A stretch of DNA of 64,000 nt. It comes from Lacipirellula limnantheis. Its GTDB lineage: Bacteria; Planctomycetota; Planctomycetia; Pirellulales; Lacipirellulaceae. Below the pieces are notes generated by a model. The model was not told where the DNA came from, ran no database searches, and saw only the letters and a program-made list of their open reading frames with translations. A program made the translations under genes and the position numbers. The stretch is from positions 1,326,856-1,390,855 of the forward strand of contig NZ_CP036339.1 of assembly GCF_007746075.1 (NCBI RefSeq). The letters are read 5' to 3'. Position 1 is the stretch's first letter. Every line of letters begins with the position of its first letter. Shown in pieces: positions 16,919-26,665 of this stretch.

Positions 16919-19219
16919 GTGAAGTCAAGTTTAAGGATGCTAGGGTTTTGTTTTACAACTCTCGTCGTCTTCGCCGCGGTCAGCCCGCGAGGCTATGGTC
17001 AGGAATCGCCGACGTCGTCGCCCGATCCGGCGCCCGTCCTCGCGGCGCTCGACCGGGTCGATGCGTGGCTGGGAGCCGGCGAGAATGCGCAGCGCTGGCG
17101 GAGGTTCGTCGGCATCCCGGCGTTGCGAACGGAGGTCCCCAAGGGCCCCAACGCGAACACTGCTCCGATCACCCACGCGCTGGAGCGACTTGCAAGCAAA
17201 GCACCGGGGCTAGAATTGAAGCCATTCGCGCAACTGCGCGATGCGCTTTCCGACTTTCGGCGACAACTTAGCGCCCAGGGGACGCCAGACTTTGCCTCGC
17301 TCGCCGCGGCAGTGAGCGACGACCGTCAGCCGCTGACGCCGGAGCAATTCGTCAAAATCCGCGCGACGATGCGCGACCGCGCTCGCGACTTGGAGCAGGC
17401 GTGGGGCGGCCCCAACACGTCGCTGGCGCGCGGCTGGAAGAAGTTCTTGTTATGGGACCAGCTGGAACCTAACTTCGCGGACGATTTCGAAATTACCCGC
17501 GGTTCACTGATGAAACTCGACGAGGTCCTGCTGCGTTTCCGCGCGAACCAACCTGGCTTGGAACTGCCAGTCTTCACCGACGCGGCCCGGGCGATTGCGC
17601 GCTATCGAGCCTTGGCGACGTGGGCGACCGCCTCTAAGTCGCGGGACATTCGCGCGGATTACGGCGAATTGCTCAAGCAGATCGCCGTCGACCTCCAACG
17701 GCATTTTGAAAATCCGACCACGGAGACGGCGTGGAAAGCGGGGCGCATCCTAGGGGTGATTGATAATCTCGGTCACTCGGCAGACTTCGTCCGTACCGTG
17801 CGGGATCGCTTCGCACAGAAAAACATCATCGGCTTTGCGTCGGCGCGGGTCCTGGAGAATCTCCCGAACCGCGATTTCAGCCAAGCCCGCCCGGTACGCG
17901 ACTGCATCTTGGGGACGAGCATCTTCGGTTCGGCCCAAACGATGGGCAACGTTCGGTACGAATTAGTTCCTGCCGACGACAGCATCCAACTGATGGTTCA
18001 CCTCACCGGCCGAGCCAACTCGCGCACGAACGGTTACAACGGACCTGTCCGCATCAACTCGCTAGGCAATACCTCCTACGCCGCCAGCAAGCGCCTTTCA
18101 TTTAGCGACGTGGTCTTCGAGGCAGATCCCGCCGTTGCCGAGGTCGATACGCGGACGCAGATCAAGTCGATCCAGAAGACCGGCGGGCAATTCGCGGCGA
18201 ACCTCATCGAGAAAGTCGCCTGGAAACGGGCGATGGAGTCGAAGCGGCAGGCGGAGCGGATCTCGGCTGCGCACACACGAGAGAATGTCATCGAGGAATT
18301 CAATGAGCGGGTTGCCAAAGACCTCGGCGACGCGCGGCTTCGCTATCAGACGCGCGTGCGCGATCCCTTGACCCGACGGGCGGTCACTCCGGAATACCTT
18401 CACATGAGCTCGTCGCCGAATGGCATCGAGATCGAAACGACCTTTGCCGCCCGCTACCAACTTGCCGCCAATCAGGGGCCGCCCGTACCGAAGCCTGGTC
18501 ATGACTTGCTGTTGCAGGTCCACGAGTCGGCCGTCAATAACTACCTGCCGTTGGCATTGGCCTCGGCCCGAATCAGCCAGGAAACAGCCGAGCAAGCGCC
18601 CGACCTGCAGGGCGACGTTCCCAATTGGATCAAAGTCCTGTCGGTCAAGCAGCCGAAACTGGCCGGCGTTGCGGCGACCGGCGCGGCCGTCGTGGATAAG
18701 GCGAGCGAGACTATCGATCAGGTGGTCGAAGGCGAAGCCGATGAGCGCGGCCCGAACGCCCCGCCGGCGTTACCTCCGTTCCGCCCCTACGCGATCACAC
18801 TGAACTCTGAAGCGCCGGCTGGCGTTCACTTCGACGACGGCAAGGCCGTGATTCGAGTGAGGGCGTCGAAGCTCTACAGCGACGACGTCGAGTACTCCAA
18901 CTGGGACTTCATCATCACGTACGCCGTGATGCAGCAAGACGACCGTATCGTGCTGCAGCGAGTCGGCGACATTGAGGTCTTTCCGACAGGGTTCGATCCC
19001 GCATGGGACAAGCAGTTGACGGCCCAGCAATCGGGTTTTCGCAGCACGCTCGCGAAAAACATCAACGCGCGAGCCAACGCCGGCGAGAGCTTTCCCAAGG
19101 AGATTCCGCTTGATCCGATTCGGGTGGCGGCCGTTGGGACGTTGCTATTGAACGAAATCAAGGTAGACGATGGTTGGCTGACCGTGGGCTGGATCTTGCC
19201 GCCGCCCGCGGCGCCGTAA
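16919..19219 (+). CDS. Large exported protein of unknown function
   Basis: This 766-residue protein starts at a GTG preceded after seven bases by GGGAG; an ATG at 16937 is an alternative. Residues 1-27 form a signal peptide (MLGFCFTTLVVFAAVSP, cut near GYGQ). No known domain is recognised. The first 300 residues are helical and Arg-rich. A middle region has beta-type text (YELVPADDSIQLMVHLTGR, then VRINSLGNTSY). Further on are RVRDPLTRRAVTPEYLHMS and an acidic Pro-rich linker near 610. The last 130 residues are beta-rich and again carry conserved-looking VIRVRASKLYSDDVEYS. It is probably a periplasmic or surface planctomycete-specific protein. The following small gene may be co-transcribed. 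Confidence 0.7.
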   Translation: MKSSLRMLGFCFTTLVVFAAVSPRGYGQESPTSSPDPAPVLAALDRVDAWLGAGENAQRWRRFVGIPALRTEVPKGPNANTAPITHALERLASKAPGLELKPFAQLRDALSDFRRQLSAQGTPDFASLAAAVSDDRQPLTPEQFVKIRATMRDRARDLEQAWGGPNTSLARGWKKFLLWDQLEPNFADDFEITRGSLMKLDEVLLRFRANQPGLELPVFTDAARAIARYRALATWATASKSRDIRADYGELLKQIAVDLQRHFENPTTETAWKAGRILGVIDNLGHSADFVRTVRDRFAQKNIIGFASARVLENLPNRDFSQARPVRDCILGTSIFGSAQTMGNVRYELVPADDSIQLMVHLTGRANSRTNGYNGPVRINSLGNTSYAASKRLSFSDVVFEADPAVAEVDTRTQIKSIQKTGGQFAANLIEKVAWKRAMESKRQAERISAAHTRENVIEEFNERVAKDLGDARLRYQTRVRDPLTRRAVTPEYLHMSSSPNGIEIETTFAARYQLAANQGPPVPKPGHDLLLQVHESAVNNYLPLALASARISQETAEQAPDLQGDVPNWIKVLSVKQPKLAGVAATGAAVVDKASETIDQVVEGEADERGPNAPPALPPFRPYAITLNSEAPAGVHFDDGKAVIRVRASKLYSDDVEYSNWDFIITYAVMQQDDRIVLQRVGDIEVFPTGFDPAWDKQLTAQQSGFRSTLAKNINARANAGESFPKEIPLDPIRVAAVGTLLLNEIKVDDGWLTVGWILPPPAAP

Positions 19220-19319
19220 GGTTTGGTTTTCCTCGGCGGTTCGACAAGGGCTGAGTCTCACGCGCCACAAATCTCTGGCGACGGTCGGTCGCCGACGGCA
19301 TGATATCGGCAGGAGATAT

Positions 19320-19814
19320 TTGAAGGTGACAATCGAGCCGCCCCCATCCGTCGTTGACGTTGAGTTCGACTGTGTGCCGCTGCGCTCGATCAAGCGGCTA
19401 GATATCCCGCTTGACGCGTCCGACGTCCAGCGTCGTCGAGCTGCCCGCATGCAGGCGGCGATTGGCAGTTACGGAGTCGAGCGGACGTATTTCCTGCAAA
19501 ACGCTCGCTGCGTTTTTCGCTTTGCCAACAGCGACGTCGAAGGGGTCTGCCGCTTCGAGTTTGAGGGCGTCGCCCGTACGGATGCGGGTGATCGGAAATG
19601 TGAGGAAGTGAATCTCGACGTCACGCTCGTCAGCGAAACTTGCGGCGGCGTGCCTGTGGCCGTGCAGCAATGGCTCATCGAGCGCGTGCGACATGCCGTG
19701 GCGATTGAATTTGATCGCTTTCTCGCTGCGGGGCAGCCCGCGGCGCCCTCGCCGGATGCTAGCGAGAAGACCCCCGCGACGGCGCTCGGAGGTTTAGGCG
19801 GGCTGGACGTCTAA
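19320..19814 (+). CDS. Conserved hypothetical protein with TTG start
   Basis: This 164-residue protein starts at TTG, four bases after AGGAG (19311-19315), which decides the start. No signal peptide or membrane segment is seen. It has a beta-rich body (VEFDCVPLRSIKRLDIP, RTYFLQNARCVFRFANS, GVCRFEFEGVARTDAGD), a helix (VPVAVQQWLIERVRHAV) and a low-complexity Ala/Pro/Gly tail. It lies 100 bases after the large exported protein on the same strand and may be in its transcription unit. Function unknown. Confidence 0.65.
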   Translation: MKVTIEPPPSVVDVEFDCVPLRSIKRLDIPLDASDVQRRRAARMQAAIGSYGVERTYFLQNARCVFRFANSDVEGVCRFEFEGVARTDAGDRKCEEVNLDVTLVSETCGGVPVAVQQWLIERVRHAVAIEFDRFLAAGQPAAPSPDASEKTPATALGGLGGLDV

Positions 19815-20133
19815 ATGGCGTCTTCGCGTGTGCATTGCGGGGCAAAGCGAGCCGTCGCCCCTTGCTGAATGGCCGTTACGGCTTAGCGGGCGTGGCGAGC
19901 GCGGGCGCGAGTGCGTGAGCAGCGTTAATCGCTAGCACCGCTATCGGAACAATTTCGCAAAATGTCAAAGTTTGCCGATTGCGCAGACGATACTGATTCT
20001 GCTGAGTGTTCCGTCGGCCTGCGCGCGTGCTCCATCGAGCCGCTCAGGAGTGCTAGCGGAGCAATAAAAGTTGCGGCGTCACCGCCGCAACTCCGCACTG
20101 GGGGGTGCGAAATGGCAGTCAGAAAGATCGCGC
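19815..20133. other. Intergenic, no clear gene
   Basis: About 320 bases precede the outer-membrane factor gene. An upstream in-frame extension of that gene (from 20071) and an overlapping frame from 19962 exist, but neither looks like protein. No clear promoter was identified. Confidence 0.45.
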
Positions 20134-22605
20134 ATGATGAATCGGCAACTAAGGACGGCGACTTCGCTGCTGCTGTGCGGGCTCACGCTCTGCAGCGGCT
20201 GCACGCCGATTCAGCCGTTTTACTTCAAGGAAGATGGCGATCTTTCCCACTACATGGACGTCGCCACCAACATTGAATATCCCGACGTCAATGCCCAACC
20301 GATTGCCGACGTCGCCAACGCTCAGGCCCCGTTGACGCTCGCTAACGCTCAAGACTTCAAAATCTGGGACCTCACGCTCGAAGAGGTCGTTCGCCTGACG
20401 CTGGAAAACAGCACCGTCGTCCGCAATCTCGGCGGCCGAATCAATGATGGCGGCCAAAATATCTCGACGACCGCGCCGGAAGCGTTGACCGCCGGCGGCG
20501 GCAATGCGATCACCACCTACGACGCCGCATTGACCGAAAGCGGCTATGGCGGCAACACCGGCAGTCAGTTCAGCGGCCGCGGCGTGGAAGCGGCGCTGTC
20601 GGAATTCGACGCGCAACTCGACTCGAGCCTCGTCTGGCAAAAGAACGATCGGCCGCAGAATTTCGGGCTCGCCGCCGCGCCCAACTTCTTCAATCCGCTG
20701 TTTCGACAAGACACCGGTCGGTTCACCACGGGTCTGACGAAAACAGCTGCCAACGGCAGCACGTTCGAGGCCCGCACCAACACCAACTACGACCAGAACA
20801 ACAACGGCAGCCGCACGCAGCCGAGTGACTGGTTCGCGAACGTCGAAGCGGCCGTCACGCAACCGTTGTTGCAGGGCGCAGGCACCGAGTACAACCGTAT
20901 TGCCGGGCCGCGGAGCTTTCAGGAGTCGTCGGGCAACTTCTCCGACCAGATCGACGGCGTGCTGATCGCCAAGATCCGCACCGACGTGACGCTCACTGAC
21001 TTCGAGGCCGGCGTCCGCGATCAGATGCGCGACGTGGAGGAGGCCTATTGGGAACTTTACTTCTGCTATCGAGACCTCGAGGCGCGCCGCATCGGCGAAG
21101 CCAGCGCCCTGGAAACGTGGCGCAAGGTGAAAGCCAAGTTCGTCATCGGCGGCGAGGGGGGCGAGGCGAACACGGAGGCCCAATCGCGCTCCCAGTACTT
21201 CAATTTCCGCCAGCAGGTCCAAGTCGCGCAATCGAACTTGTTCGCGATCGAAAACCGTCTGCGCTTCCTCATGGGCCTGAGCGTCTCCGACGGTCGATTG
21301 ATTCGTCCTGCCGACGAGCCGACGGTCGCGCCGGTGACATTCGATTGGGCGACGATACATATCGAAGCGTTGGCGCGGCGCGAGGAAATTCGCCGCCAGA
21401 AGTGGACGATCAAGCGGCGCGAACTGGAGCTCATCGCGGCGAAGAACCAGCTCTTGCCGCGACTCGACCTGGTTGGCCGCTACCGTTGGCTCGGCGCCGG
21501 CGACGACCTGATCGACGTACCGCGCAACGGAATTCCGCCGTTTCTCAATGGTTCGACCGCGTGGGAATCTCTCACCAGCGGCGACTTTCAGGAATGGGAA
21601 GCGGGGCTCCAATTCTCGATGCCGTTAGGGTTCCGCCTGGGGATGACGACGGTTCGCCATTCTCAATTACTGCTGGCCCGTGAACGAGCCGTGCTGCAGG
21701 ATATGGAACTGTCGATCTCGCACCAGTTGGGGCAGACGATTCGAGATCTTGACCTGTCGTACGGCACGACGCAGACCAATTTCAACCAACGCGCCGCCGC
21801 CGAGGACGACGTGCAGGCCGTGGCGGCGATTTATGCTTCGGGTCGCGTCACGATCGATCTGTTGCTGCAAGCCCAGCAGCGGCGTGCCCAAGCCGAGTCG
21901 GCCTACTATCGGTCGCTCGTCGATTACAACCGGGCCATTATGCGGGTCCATTGGCGGAAGGGTTCGCTGCTGGAGTACAACGGCATTTACCTGCAGGAAG
22001 GGCCTTGGCCGGGCAAGGCGTACTTCGACGCCACCCGTCGGGCGCGCCGTCGCGACGCCGCCATGGAGTTGGACTACGGATTTACCCGTCCAAACGTCAT
22101 GAGCCGCGGTGTCTACAATCAGACCCCCGGTACGGCCAAAGGCGCCGCTTGGGAGGGTCCGGTTCCGACCATTGTGCCCGAGCCAATCGCGCCGGCGCCG
22201 AGCGTGCCGCAGGCTTCGGCTACCAGTACATCGGAATTCGCCCCGGCGAGCGAATTCTCGGACGTCGGCTCTCTAGCGGAATTGCCGGCAGTCAGTACGA
22301 TGGAGCCGGCGTCGGCGCCTGCTCACCCGACGACGACTCCCGCGGCAGGGGTCGCCGCCACGGGCGCTCCGCAAACCGCTCCGATGAATCCTTTTCCTCG
22401 TTCCGATGTAGCTCCGACCGTCGTCGTGCCGGCCGGTTCGGCCGCGGCGAGTTCCGTTCCGAATCCTTTCGGTGCGCCGCAGCCGCTCCCCGCCGCTACG
22501 GCGCCGAGCGTCGTTGGCGAGTCCGCCGCCTATGAACCTCAAGCGAATTACGCGACTACTCAAACTGCTGCAGACGCTGCAGGCTGGACAGGGGGACAAC
22601 GCTGA
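20134..22605 (+). CDS. TolC-like outer-membrane efflux factor
   Basis: This is an 823-residue protein of the outer membrane efflux protein (OEP) superfamily, which forms trimeric channels for type I secretion or RND/MFS efflux. The start at 20134 (or 20137) gives a signal sequence with LCSGC, an imperfect lipobox at Cys23. The OEP features are the WDLTLEEVVRLTLENS entry helix, a first repeat containing DVEEAYWELYFCYRDLEAR, and a second containing QLGQTIRDLDLSYGTTQTN and RAQAESAYYRSLVDYNRAIM. It is much longer than TolC (about 490). Extra material includes a Gly/Asn-rich insert around 110-230 and a Pro/Ala-rich tail of about 170 residues. The last 74 bases overlap the WYL regulator. No pump partner is adjacent. 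Confidence 0.85.
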   Translation: MMNRQLRTATSLLLCGLTLCSGCTPIQPFYFKEDGDLSHYMDVATNIEYPDVNAQPIADVANAQAPLTLANAQDFKIWDLTLEEVVRLTLENSTVVRNLGGRINDGGQNISTTAPEALTAGGGNAITTYDAALTESGYGGNTGSQFSGRGVEAALSEFDAQLDSSLVWQKNDRPQNFGLAAAPNFFNPLFRQDTGRFTTGLTKTAANGSTFEARTNTNYDQNNNGSRTQPSDWFANVEAAVTQPLLQGAGTEYNRIAGPRSFQESSGNFSDQIDGVLIAKIRTDVTLTDFEAGVRDQMRDVEEAYWELYFCYRDLEARRIGEASALETWRKVKAKFVIGGEGGEANTEAQSRSQYFNFRQQVQVAQSNLFAIENRLRFLMGLSVSDGRLIRPADEPTVAPVTFDWATIHIEALARREEIRRQKWTIKRRELELIAAKNQLLPRLDLVGRYRWLGAGDDLIDVPRNGIPPFLNGSTAWESLTSGDFQEWEAGLQFSMPLGFRLGMTTVRHSQLLLARERAVLQDMELSISHQLGQTIRDLDLSYGTTQTNFNQRAAAEDDVQAVAAIYASGRVTIDLLLQAQQRRAQAESAYYRSLVDYNRAIMRVHWRKGSLLEYNGIYLQEGPWPGKAYFDATRRARRRDAAMELDYGFTRPNVMSRGVYNQTPGTAKGAAWEGPVPTIVPEPIAPAPSVPQASATSTSEFAPASEFSDVGSLAELPAVSTMEPASAPAHPTTTPAAGVAATGAPQTAPMNPFPRSDVAPTVVVPAGSAAASSVPNPFGAPQPLPAATAPSVVGESAAYEPQANYATTQTAADAAGWTGGQR

Positions 22606-23530
22606 CGGGTTGGCAAAGGCCTGCGGCATGAGCCGCCGCACCGCATTTCGCGATCTGGAAACGCTCCGCGAAGCGGGAGTGCCGCTGCAGTTCGATAAAG
22701 CGAGTTCACGGTACTCGATTGCCGGCGATTACTTTCTGCGTCCGACCAACTTTACTTCGATGGAAGCGCTGGCCATCGTCGCGCTCACGACGGACCTGGG
22801 CGCCGGATGTGATCTACCCTTCTTCGGAGCCGCCCGCTCGGCAGCGCTGAAAATCCAGAGCGCCCTCCCCGCGTCGCTGCGCGGCAACGTGCAATCGCTC
22901 GCGCGTTGCATCCATGTTCGCCTTAATCCGCTCGACCGATTGCAGGGAGCGGAAACCGTCTACGGACAGCTGGTTGAGTCGTTGTCCCAGCAGCGCATCG
23001 TGCGCATCAAGTATCGGAGCCTCACCGAGTGGGAGGAGATCGATACAAAACTGCGTCCGTATCAGTTGCTGTTCAACCGGCACACGTGGTACGTCAACGG
23101 CCGTAGCTCACTCCACGGCGGACCGCGAACGTTCAACGTCGGCCGCATTGCCAATATCGAGTTGCTGCCTCAGAAGTACGCCCGGCCGCGGGGCTTTAGC
23201 GTCGAGCGTTACCTCGGCAACGCCTGGAACATTATGCCGAGCCCAGGTCCGGACGAGAGCATTGTGATTCGCTTTAAACCGTTGGTGGCGAGCAATGTAG
23301 CCGAGGTTACCTGGCACAAGTCGCAGCGGCTGGAATGGCTCGACGACGGGTCGCTCGACTTCCACGTCCGCGTCTCGGGCTTGAATGAGGTCGTGTGGTG
23401 GATCCTCGGTTATGGCGATCAAGCCGAAGTGCTCCGCCCGGCGAAACTCCGTAAACTAGTCGCTCAACGGGTACGAAACCTCTACGACGCCTACAGCGGC
23501 GAAACGCCTCTCCCTGGCCGGGGATTGTGA
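22532..23530 (+). CDS. YafY-type helix-turn-helix regulator with WYL domain
   Basis: This 332-residue transcriptional regulator has an N-terminal DeoR/HTH_11-type winged helix (KACGMSRRTAFRDLETLREAG, about residues 27-48) and a WYL domain at about 150-230 (VRIKYRSLTEWEE, then PYQLLFNRHTWYVNGRS). WYL domains sense small ligands or nucleic acid ends. A C-terminal WCX-like domain follows (VTWHKSQRLEWLDDG, then WWILGYGDQAEVLRP). The ATG at 22532 gives a complete HTH, and that start lies inside the last 74 bases of the TolC-like gene in another frame. No Cas or defence genes are nearby, so it is probably a local or global regulator. Confidence 0.88.
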   Translation: MNLKRITRLLKLLQTLQAGQGDNADGLAKACGMSRRTAFRDLETLREAGVPLQFDKASSRYSIAGDYFLRPTNFTSMEALAIVALTTDLGAGCDLPFFGAARSAALKIQSALPASLRGNVQSLARCIHVRLNPLDRLQGAETVYGQLVESLSQQRIVRIKYRSLTEWEEIDTKLRPYQLLFNRHTWYVNGRSSLHGGPRTFNVGRIANIELLPQKYARPRGFSVERYLGNAWNIMPSPGPDESIVIRFKPLVASNVAEVTWHKSQRLEWLDDGSLDFHVRVSGLNEVVWWILGYGDQAEVLRPAKLRKLVAQRVRNLYDAYSGETPLPGRGL

Positions 23531-23596
23531 GCAATAGTTCACCGCGGGTAAAACTGCGGCAGTCATTCTGCTCCCTAACGCCGGTCGCCAGTTGCC

Positions 23597-24211
23597 ATGT
23601 CCCTGTTTTTCTCCTTCGACGGCATCGACGGCGGCGGAAAGAGCACTCAGCTAAAGCTCTTCTGTCAGTGGTTGAGCGACCAGGGGCGCGATCCCATCGT
23701 GTGCCGCGATCCCGGCACGACGGCGGCGGGTGAGGAGATCCGGAAGCTCCTCTTAGCCGCTGACGACTCTACTCCCATCGCTCCGCGCAGCGAGATGCTG
23801 CTCTACATGGCCGCCCGGGCCCAGTTGGTGGACGAGATCATCCGACCCGCCCTCAAAGCGGGCCGCACGGTGGTTTCTGATCGGTACTTGCTCGCCAACC
23901 TGGTCTACCAAGGCCACGCGGGCGGATTGCCGGTCGAGGCGGTACGGCGAGTTGGTTCCATCGCCACCGACGGGGTCATGCCCGACTGCACCTTCCTGTT
24001 AGATCTCGATCCCGCGATCGCCCTGGCACGGATGGGGAGGCAACTCGATCGTGTTGAGAATCGAGGAACAGCCTACCGCGAACGCCTGCGGGTTGGCTTT
24101 CTGACCGAGGCCGCCGGTTCCAACGGCAAAGTTCACGTGATCGCCGCCAATCGCCAGGTTGATTCGATCCAGCAGGAAATCCGCGAGATCGCGACGAAGT
24201 TGCTCAACTAG
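23597..24211 (+). CDS. tmk: Thymidylate kinase
   Basis: This 204-residue enzyme phosphorylates dTMP to dTDP. The P-loop GIDGGGKST is at residues 9-17. The conserved Arg of CRDPGTTAAGE, the VVSDRYLLANLVYQG segment that binds thymidine monophosphate and the CTFLLDLDP strand are present. The length is normal for the family. Its FDGIDGGGKS replaces the common FEGIDG(A/S)GKS, a minor change. It has the same orientation as ispE downstream, with a 345-base gap. Confidence 0.95.
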   Translation: MSLFFSFDGIDGGGKSTQLKLFCQWLSDQGRDPIVCRDPGTTAAGEEIRKLLLAADDSTPIAPRSEMLLYMAARAQLVDEIIRPALKAGRTVVSDRYLLANLVYQGHAGGLPVEAVRRVGSIATDGVMPDCTFLLDLDPAIALARMGRQLDRVENRGTAYRERLRVGFLTEAAGSNGKVHVIAANRQVDSIQQEIREIATKLLN

Positions 24212-24556
24212 CGACGCCAAAAGCAGGCTCTGCGGCCGCAAAGCTTCGCGGTTTCGTCCGAAGGCCCGACTGAAACCGGTCGTTTCACCGAGCCGCGCGG
24301 TCCGAATTGACTCCGTACGCCAAAAGCGCTAAAATCTCATGGCACTTAAGCTTACGTTCATTGTCCGCGAATTTGCTGATTCGTCTCGCCGCTTCCTGGT
24401 GGCGAACGTCGGGTTAGATCGTCGATACGACAACAGTGTGATTCCCGTGCAGGTCCATACCATCGGCCGCGAGTCGGCGATTCGTCAGCCGCAGATGCAC
24501 GGAACGCACGCCAAGGTTCGACCTGGCTCGGGTGGCCAGTCGCCGTCCTTGGCGCC
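24212..24556. other. Intergenic between tmk and ispE, doubtful small ORF
   Basis: A 99-codon frame starts at 24339 (ATG after a TAAAAT box) and runs 82 bases into ispE. Its start looks protein-like (LKLTFIVREFAD), but the rest is low in bias and matches nothing I know. A small stem TGAAAC/GTTTCA lies at about 24270. I leave it unassigned. Confidence 0.35.
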
Positions 24557-25510
24557 ATGCCCTCAGGGAATGGGGCTGCGAGAATGTATGCTCGGAGGAT
24601 TGGTGACGCTTGGGAGGCCCTTGCGCCGGCCAAGCTAAATCTCTATCTCGACGTTTTGGGACGTCGACCTGACGGGTTCCACGAGCTGGAAACCTTGTTG
24701 GCGCCAATCCGCCTCTACGACCGGCTGGTTTGGCATCCTCACGACATCGACGGCTCCGCTGAGTTCAGCTTCCGTTACCATCCTTTCTCGGCGACCACGT
24801 TGGTCGACCAGGCGCCCCCGGACGAACGCAATCTCGTTTGGCGCGCCGTTCACTCATTGGCTGCAGCGGCGGGTAGGCCGCCGCACGGCTCCTTCGTCCT
24901 CACCAAACGCATCCCGATCCAGGCCGGCCTGGGGGGCGGCAGCAGCGACGCCGCCGCGGCCCTCGTACTGGCGAATGCCGCCTGGAACATCGGCTATTCG
25001 CCGGCACGTTTGAGCGACCTTGCCGCGCAACTGGGCAGTGACGTCCCGTTTTTCATGGCAGGTCAGACGGCCGTCTGCCGGGGGCGGGGCGAGCGCGTCG
25101 CGCCAGTCGACTCGATGCCCCGCCTCAACGTTGTCGTCGTCGCGCCGCGCGAGGGAATTTCGACGGCCGGCGCCTTCCGCGAGCTCGATGCCCCCGAATG
25201 GAACCCGGCCGAAGGTCGCCAGGGCCACACGCGGCTCGCACAATTGTTGGAGTCGCTGCGTCGGGGCTCATTGACGTCGGCGGCGCGATGGATGACGAAC
25301 GCGTTGCAGGCCGCCGCGACGAGCCTCTGTCCCGTGGTGGAGCGGCTCGGCACAATCTTTGCTTCGCTGGGGTGCTGCGCCCACCAACTCACCGGAAGCG
25401 GCTCTGCCTATTTCGGCGTGATGCGATCCGCCCGCCATGCTCGTCGAGCCGCCGCAGTTCTTGCCTCCGCCAATTTGGGTGCCGTCTTCACGACCGCGAC
25501 GTGCCGCTAA
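24557..25510 (+). CDS. ispE: 4-diphosphocytidyl-2-C-methyl-D-erythritol kinase
   Basis: This 317-residue GHMP kinase of the MEP isoprenoid pathway phosphorylates CDP-methylerythritol. The N-terminal [21 protein letters not shown] motif carries the substrate Lys. The ATP loop is [18 protein letters not shown], and the third GHMP motif is [12 protein letters not shown]. Catalytic Asp is in [12 protein letters not shown]. The start may be 24557 or the ATG at 24584; neither has a good ribosome site. spoVG follows 25 bases later, as in the ispE-purR-yabJ-spoVG order known from Bacillus but without the middle genes. Confidence 0.95.
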   Translation: MPSGNGAARMYARRIGDAWEALAPAKLNLYLDVLGRRPDGFHELETLLAPIRLYDRLVWHPHDIDGSAEFSFRYHPFSATTLVDQAPPDERNLVWRAVHSLAAAAGRPPHGSFVLTKRIPIQAGLGGGSSDAAAALVLANAAWNIGYSPARLSDLAAQLGSDVPFFMAGQTAVCRGRGERVAPVDSMPRLNVVVVAPREGISTAGAFRELDAPEWNPAEGRQGHTRLAQLLESLRRGSLTSAARWMTNALQAAATSLCPVVERLGTIFASLGCCAHQLTGSGSAYFGVMRSARHARRAAAVLASANLGAVFTTATCR

Positions 25511-25535
25511 GGACTACCTCGCAAGGAGTATTGCC

Positions 25536-26171
25536 GTGGAAATCACCGAGGTTCGGATCAAACTCATGGACGAGCCGGGAGAACGTCTCAAGGCGTTTTG
25601 CTCGATCACGTTTGACAACTGCTTCGTCGTGCGCGACCTGAAGATCATCGAAGGAACCAGCGGTCCCTTCGTGGCGATGCCGAGCCGCAAGCTCACGGCG
25701 CATTGCCCGCGCTGCGGAATGAAGAACCATCTCCGCGCTCCCTACTGCAACCAGTGCGGCAGTCAGCTCTCGAACGACCGAATGCCGCTCGACGCCGACG
25801 GAAGAGCCAAGCTGTACGCCGATATCGCGCATCCGATCAACTCGGCCTGTCGCGAAATGATTCAAGAGGTCGTCGTCCAGGAATACTTCGAGGAAATCGA
25901 GCGCGCGAAGCACCCCGACTACGTGTCGCGCTACGACGACTTCGACGTGGAATTCGGCGATTTCAAACGACCGCAGCAAGCGGCGGGGGGCGATACGCGA
26001 GTCGATCAGGCTCACCAGCGGCGACATTCGCACCTCGGAAACAACCGGCCGCAAGCTGGCGGGCAGACTCGCGATCGCAACGCGCCCTCCTCTTCACCGA
26101 CGGCCGCGCGCAATAACTATCGGGAGCCGCCGCAGACCGGTTTCGGCGCAGGCATTTTTCCCGGCGAATAA
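25536..26171 (+). CDS. spoVG: SpoVG family protein with a C-terminal zinc ribbon
   Basis: This 211-residue protein starts at GTG, seven bases after AAGGAG (25523-25528), which decides the start. Residues 1-50 are a SpoVG domain ([12 protein letters not shown], then [26 protein letters not shown], then [10 protein letters not shown]), known in Bacillus and Borrelia as a nucleic-acid-binding regulator of about 85-95 residues. A zinc ribbon follows at about 55-80 ([19 protein letters not shown]). Then come an amphipathic helix ([19 protein letters not shown]) and a disordered Gln/Arg/Ser tail. It forms one transcription unit with ispE. The zinc-ribbon fusion distinguishes it from the Firmicute protein. 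Confidence 0.9.
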   Translation: MEITEVRIKLMDEPGERLKAFCSITFDNCFVVRDLKIIEGTSGPFVAMPSRKLTAHCPRCGMKNHLRAPYCNQCGSQLSNDRMPLDADGRAKLYADIAHPINSACREMIQEVVVQEYFEEIERAKHPDYVSRYDDFDVEFGDFKRPQQAAGGDTRVDQAHQRRHSHLGNNRPQAGGQTRDRNAPSSSPTAARNNYREPPQTGFGAGIFPGE

Positions 26172-26665
26172 GCATGGGCGCGAGGCAATCGTCGCCCTAA
26201 CGCCAACGCAACGTCAATTCATTCTGAGTGCAATGAAGAGGATTGACGAACAGGCGAGCGTCCCCATTCTTCGCGGCACTCCTCGCAGCGCATCATGCCG
26301 GCGCGCAGCACGCGCTTGAGCGAAAGCGACGTTGAATCTCTTCGGTGAGATTCCATTGGAAGCGGCTCTAACGCTTCGCGCTAACATCTCGATCGCGCCC
26401 ATGCGACGCTAGCGTGCAAGCTTCGCTACTCGTCAAATCTTAACGGCGGCTCTGTAGCTAGCGGCGACTCGCCGCCGATATCTAAGGCTGTCGCAAGTCA
26501 CCCAGCTTAAGGCTGGCGAGTTGATGACGAAGTCGGACGAAGTACGCTGTGCAACCAGAGACCCCTTGGCTCGCCAACGGAGAGGTCGCTACAAGAGAAC
26601 GCCGCGTCTAGTCCCCTCACCGTGAGTTGACTGCTTAAGAAGTCCCCCATGAGGTTTGCCGCTCG
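26172..26665. other. Intergenic, repeats and hairpins only
   Basis: About 490 bases without a credible gene. An 11-base inverted pair, GCATGGGCGCG (26173-26183) and CGCGCCCATGC (26394-26404), brackets about 230 bases. A GCGGCGA/TCGCCGC hairpin lies at 26460-26476, preceded by GTAGCTA like the hairpin family at 14680. No full open frame is convincing. Confidence 0.45.

Noticed and set aside
24339..24638. 99-codon open frame before ispE
   Set aside because: Only its first residues look protein-like; it runs 82 bases into ispE, has weak codon bias and no ribosome site.
26173..26404. Segment bounded by GCATGGGCGCG/CGCGCCCATGC as a mobile element
   Set aside because: Arms are only 11 bases, there is no target duplication or transposase, and a single copy is seen.
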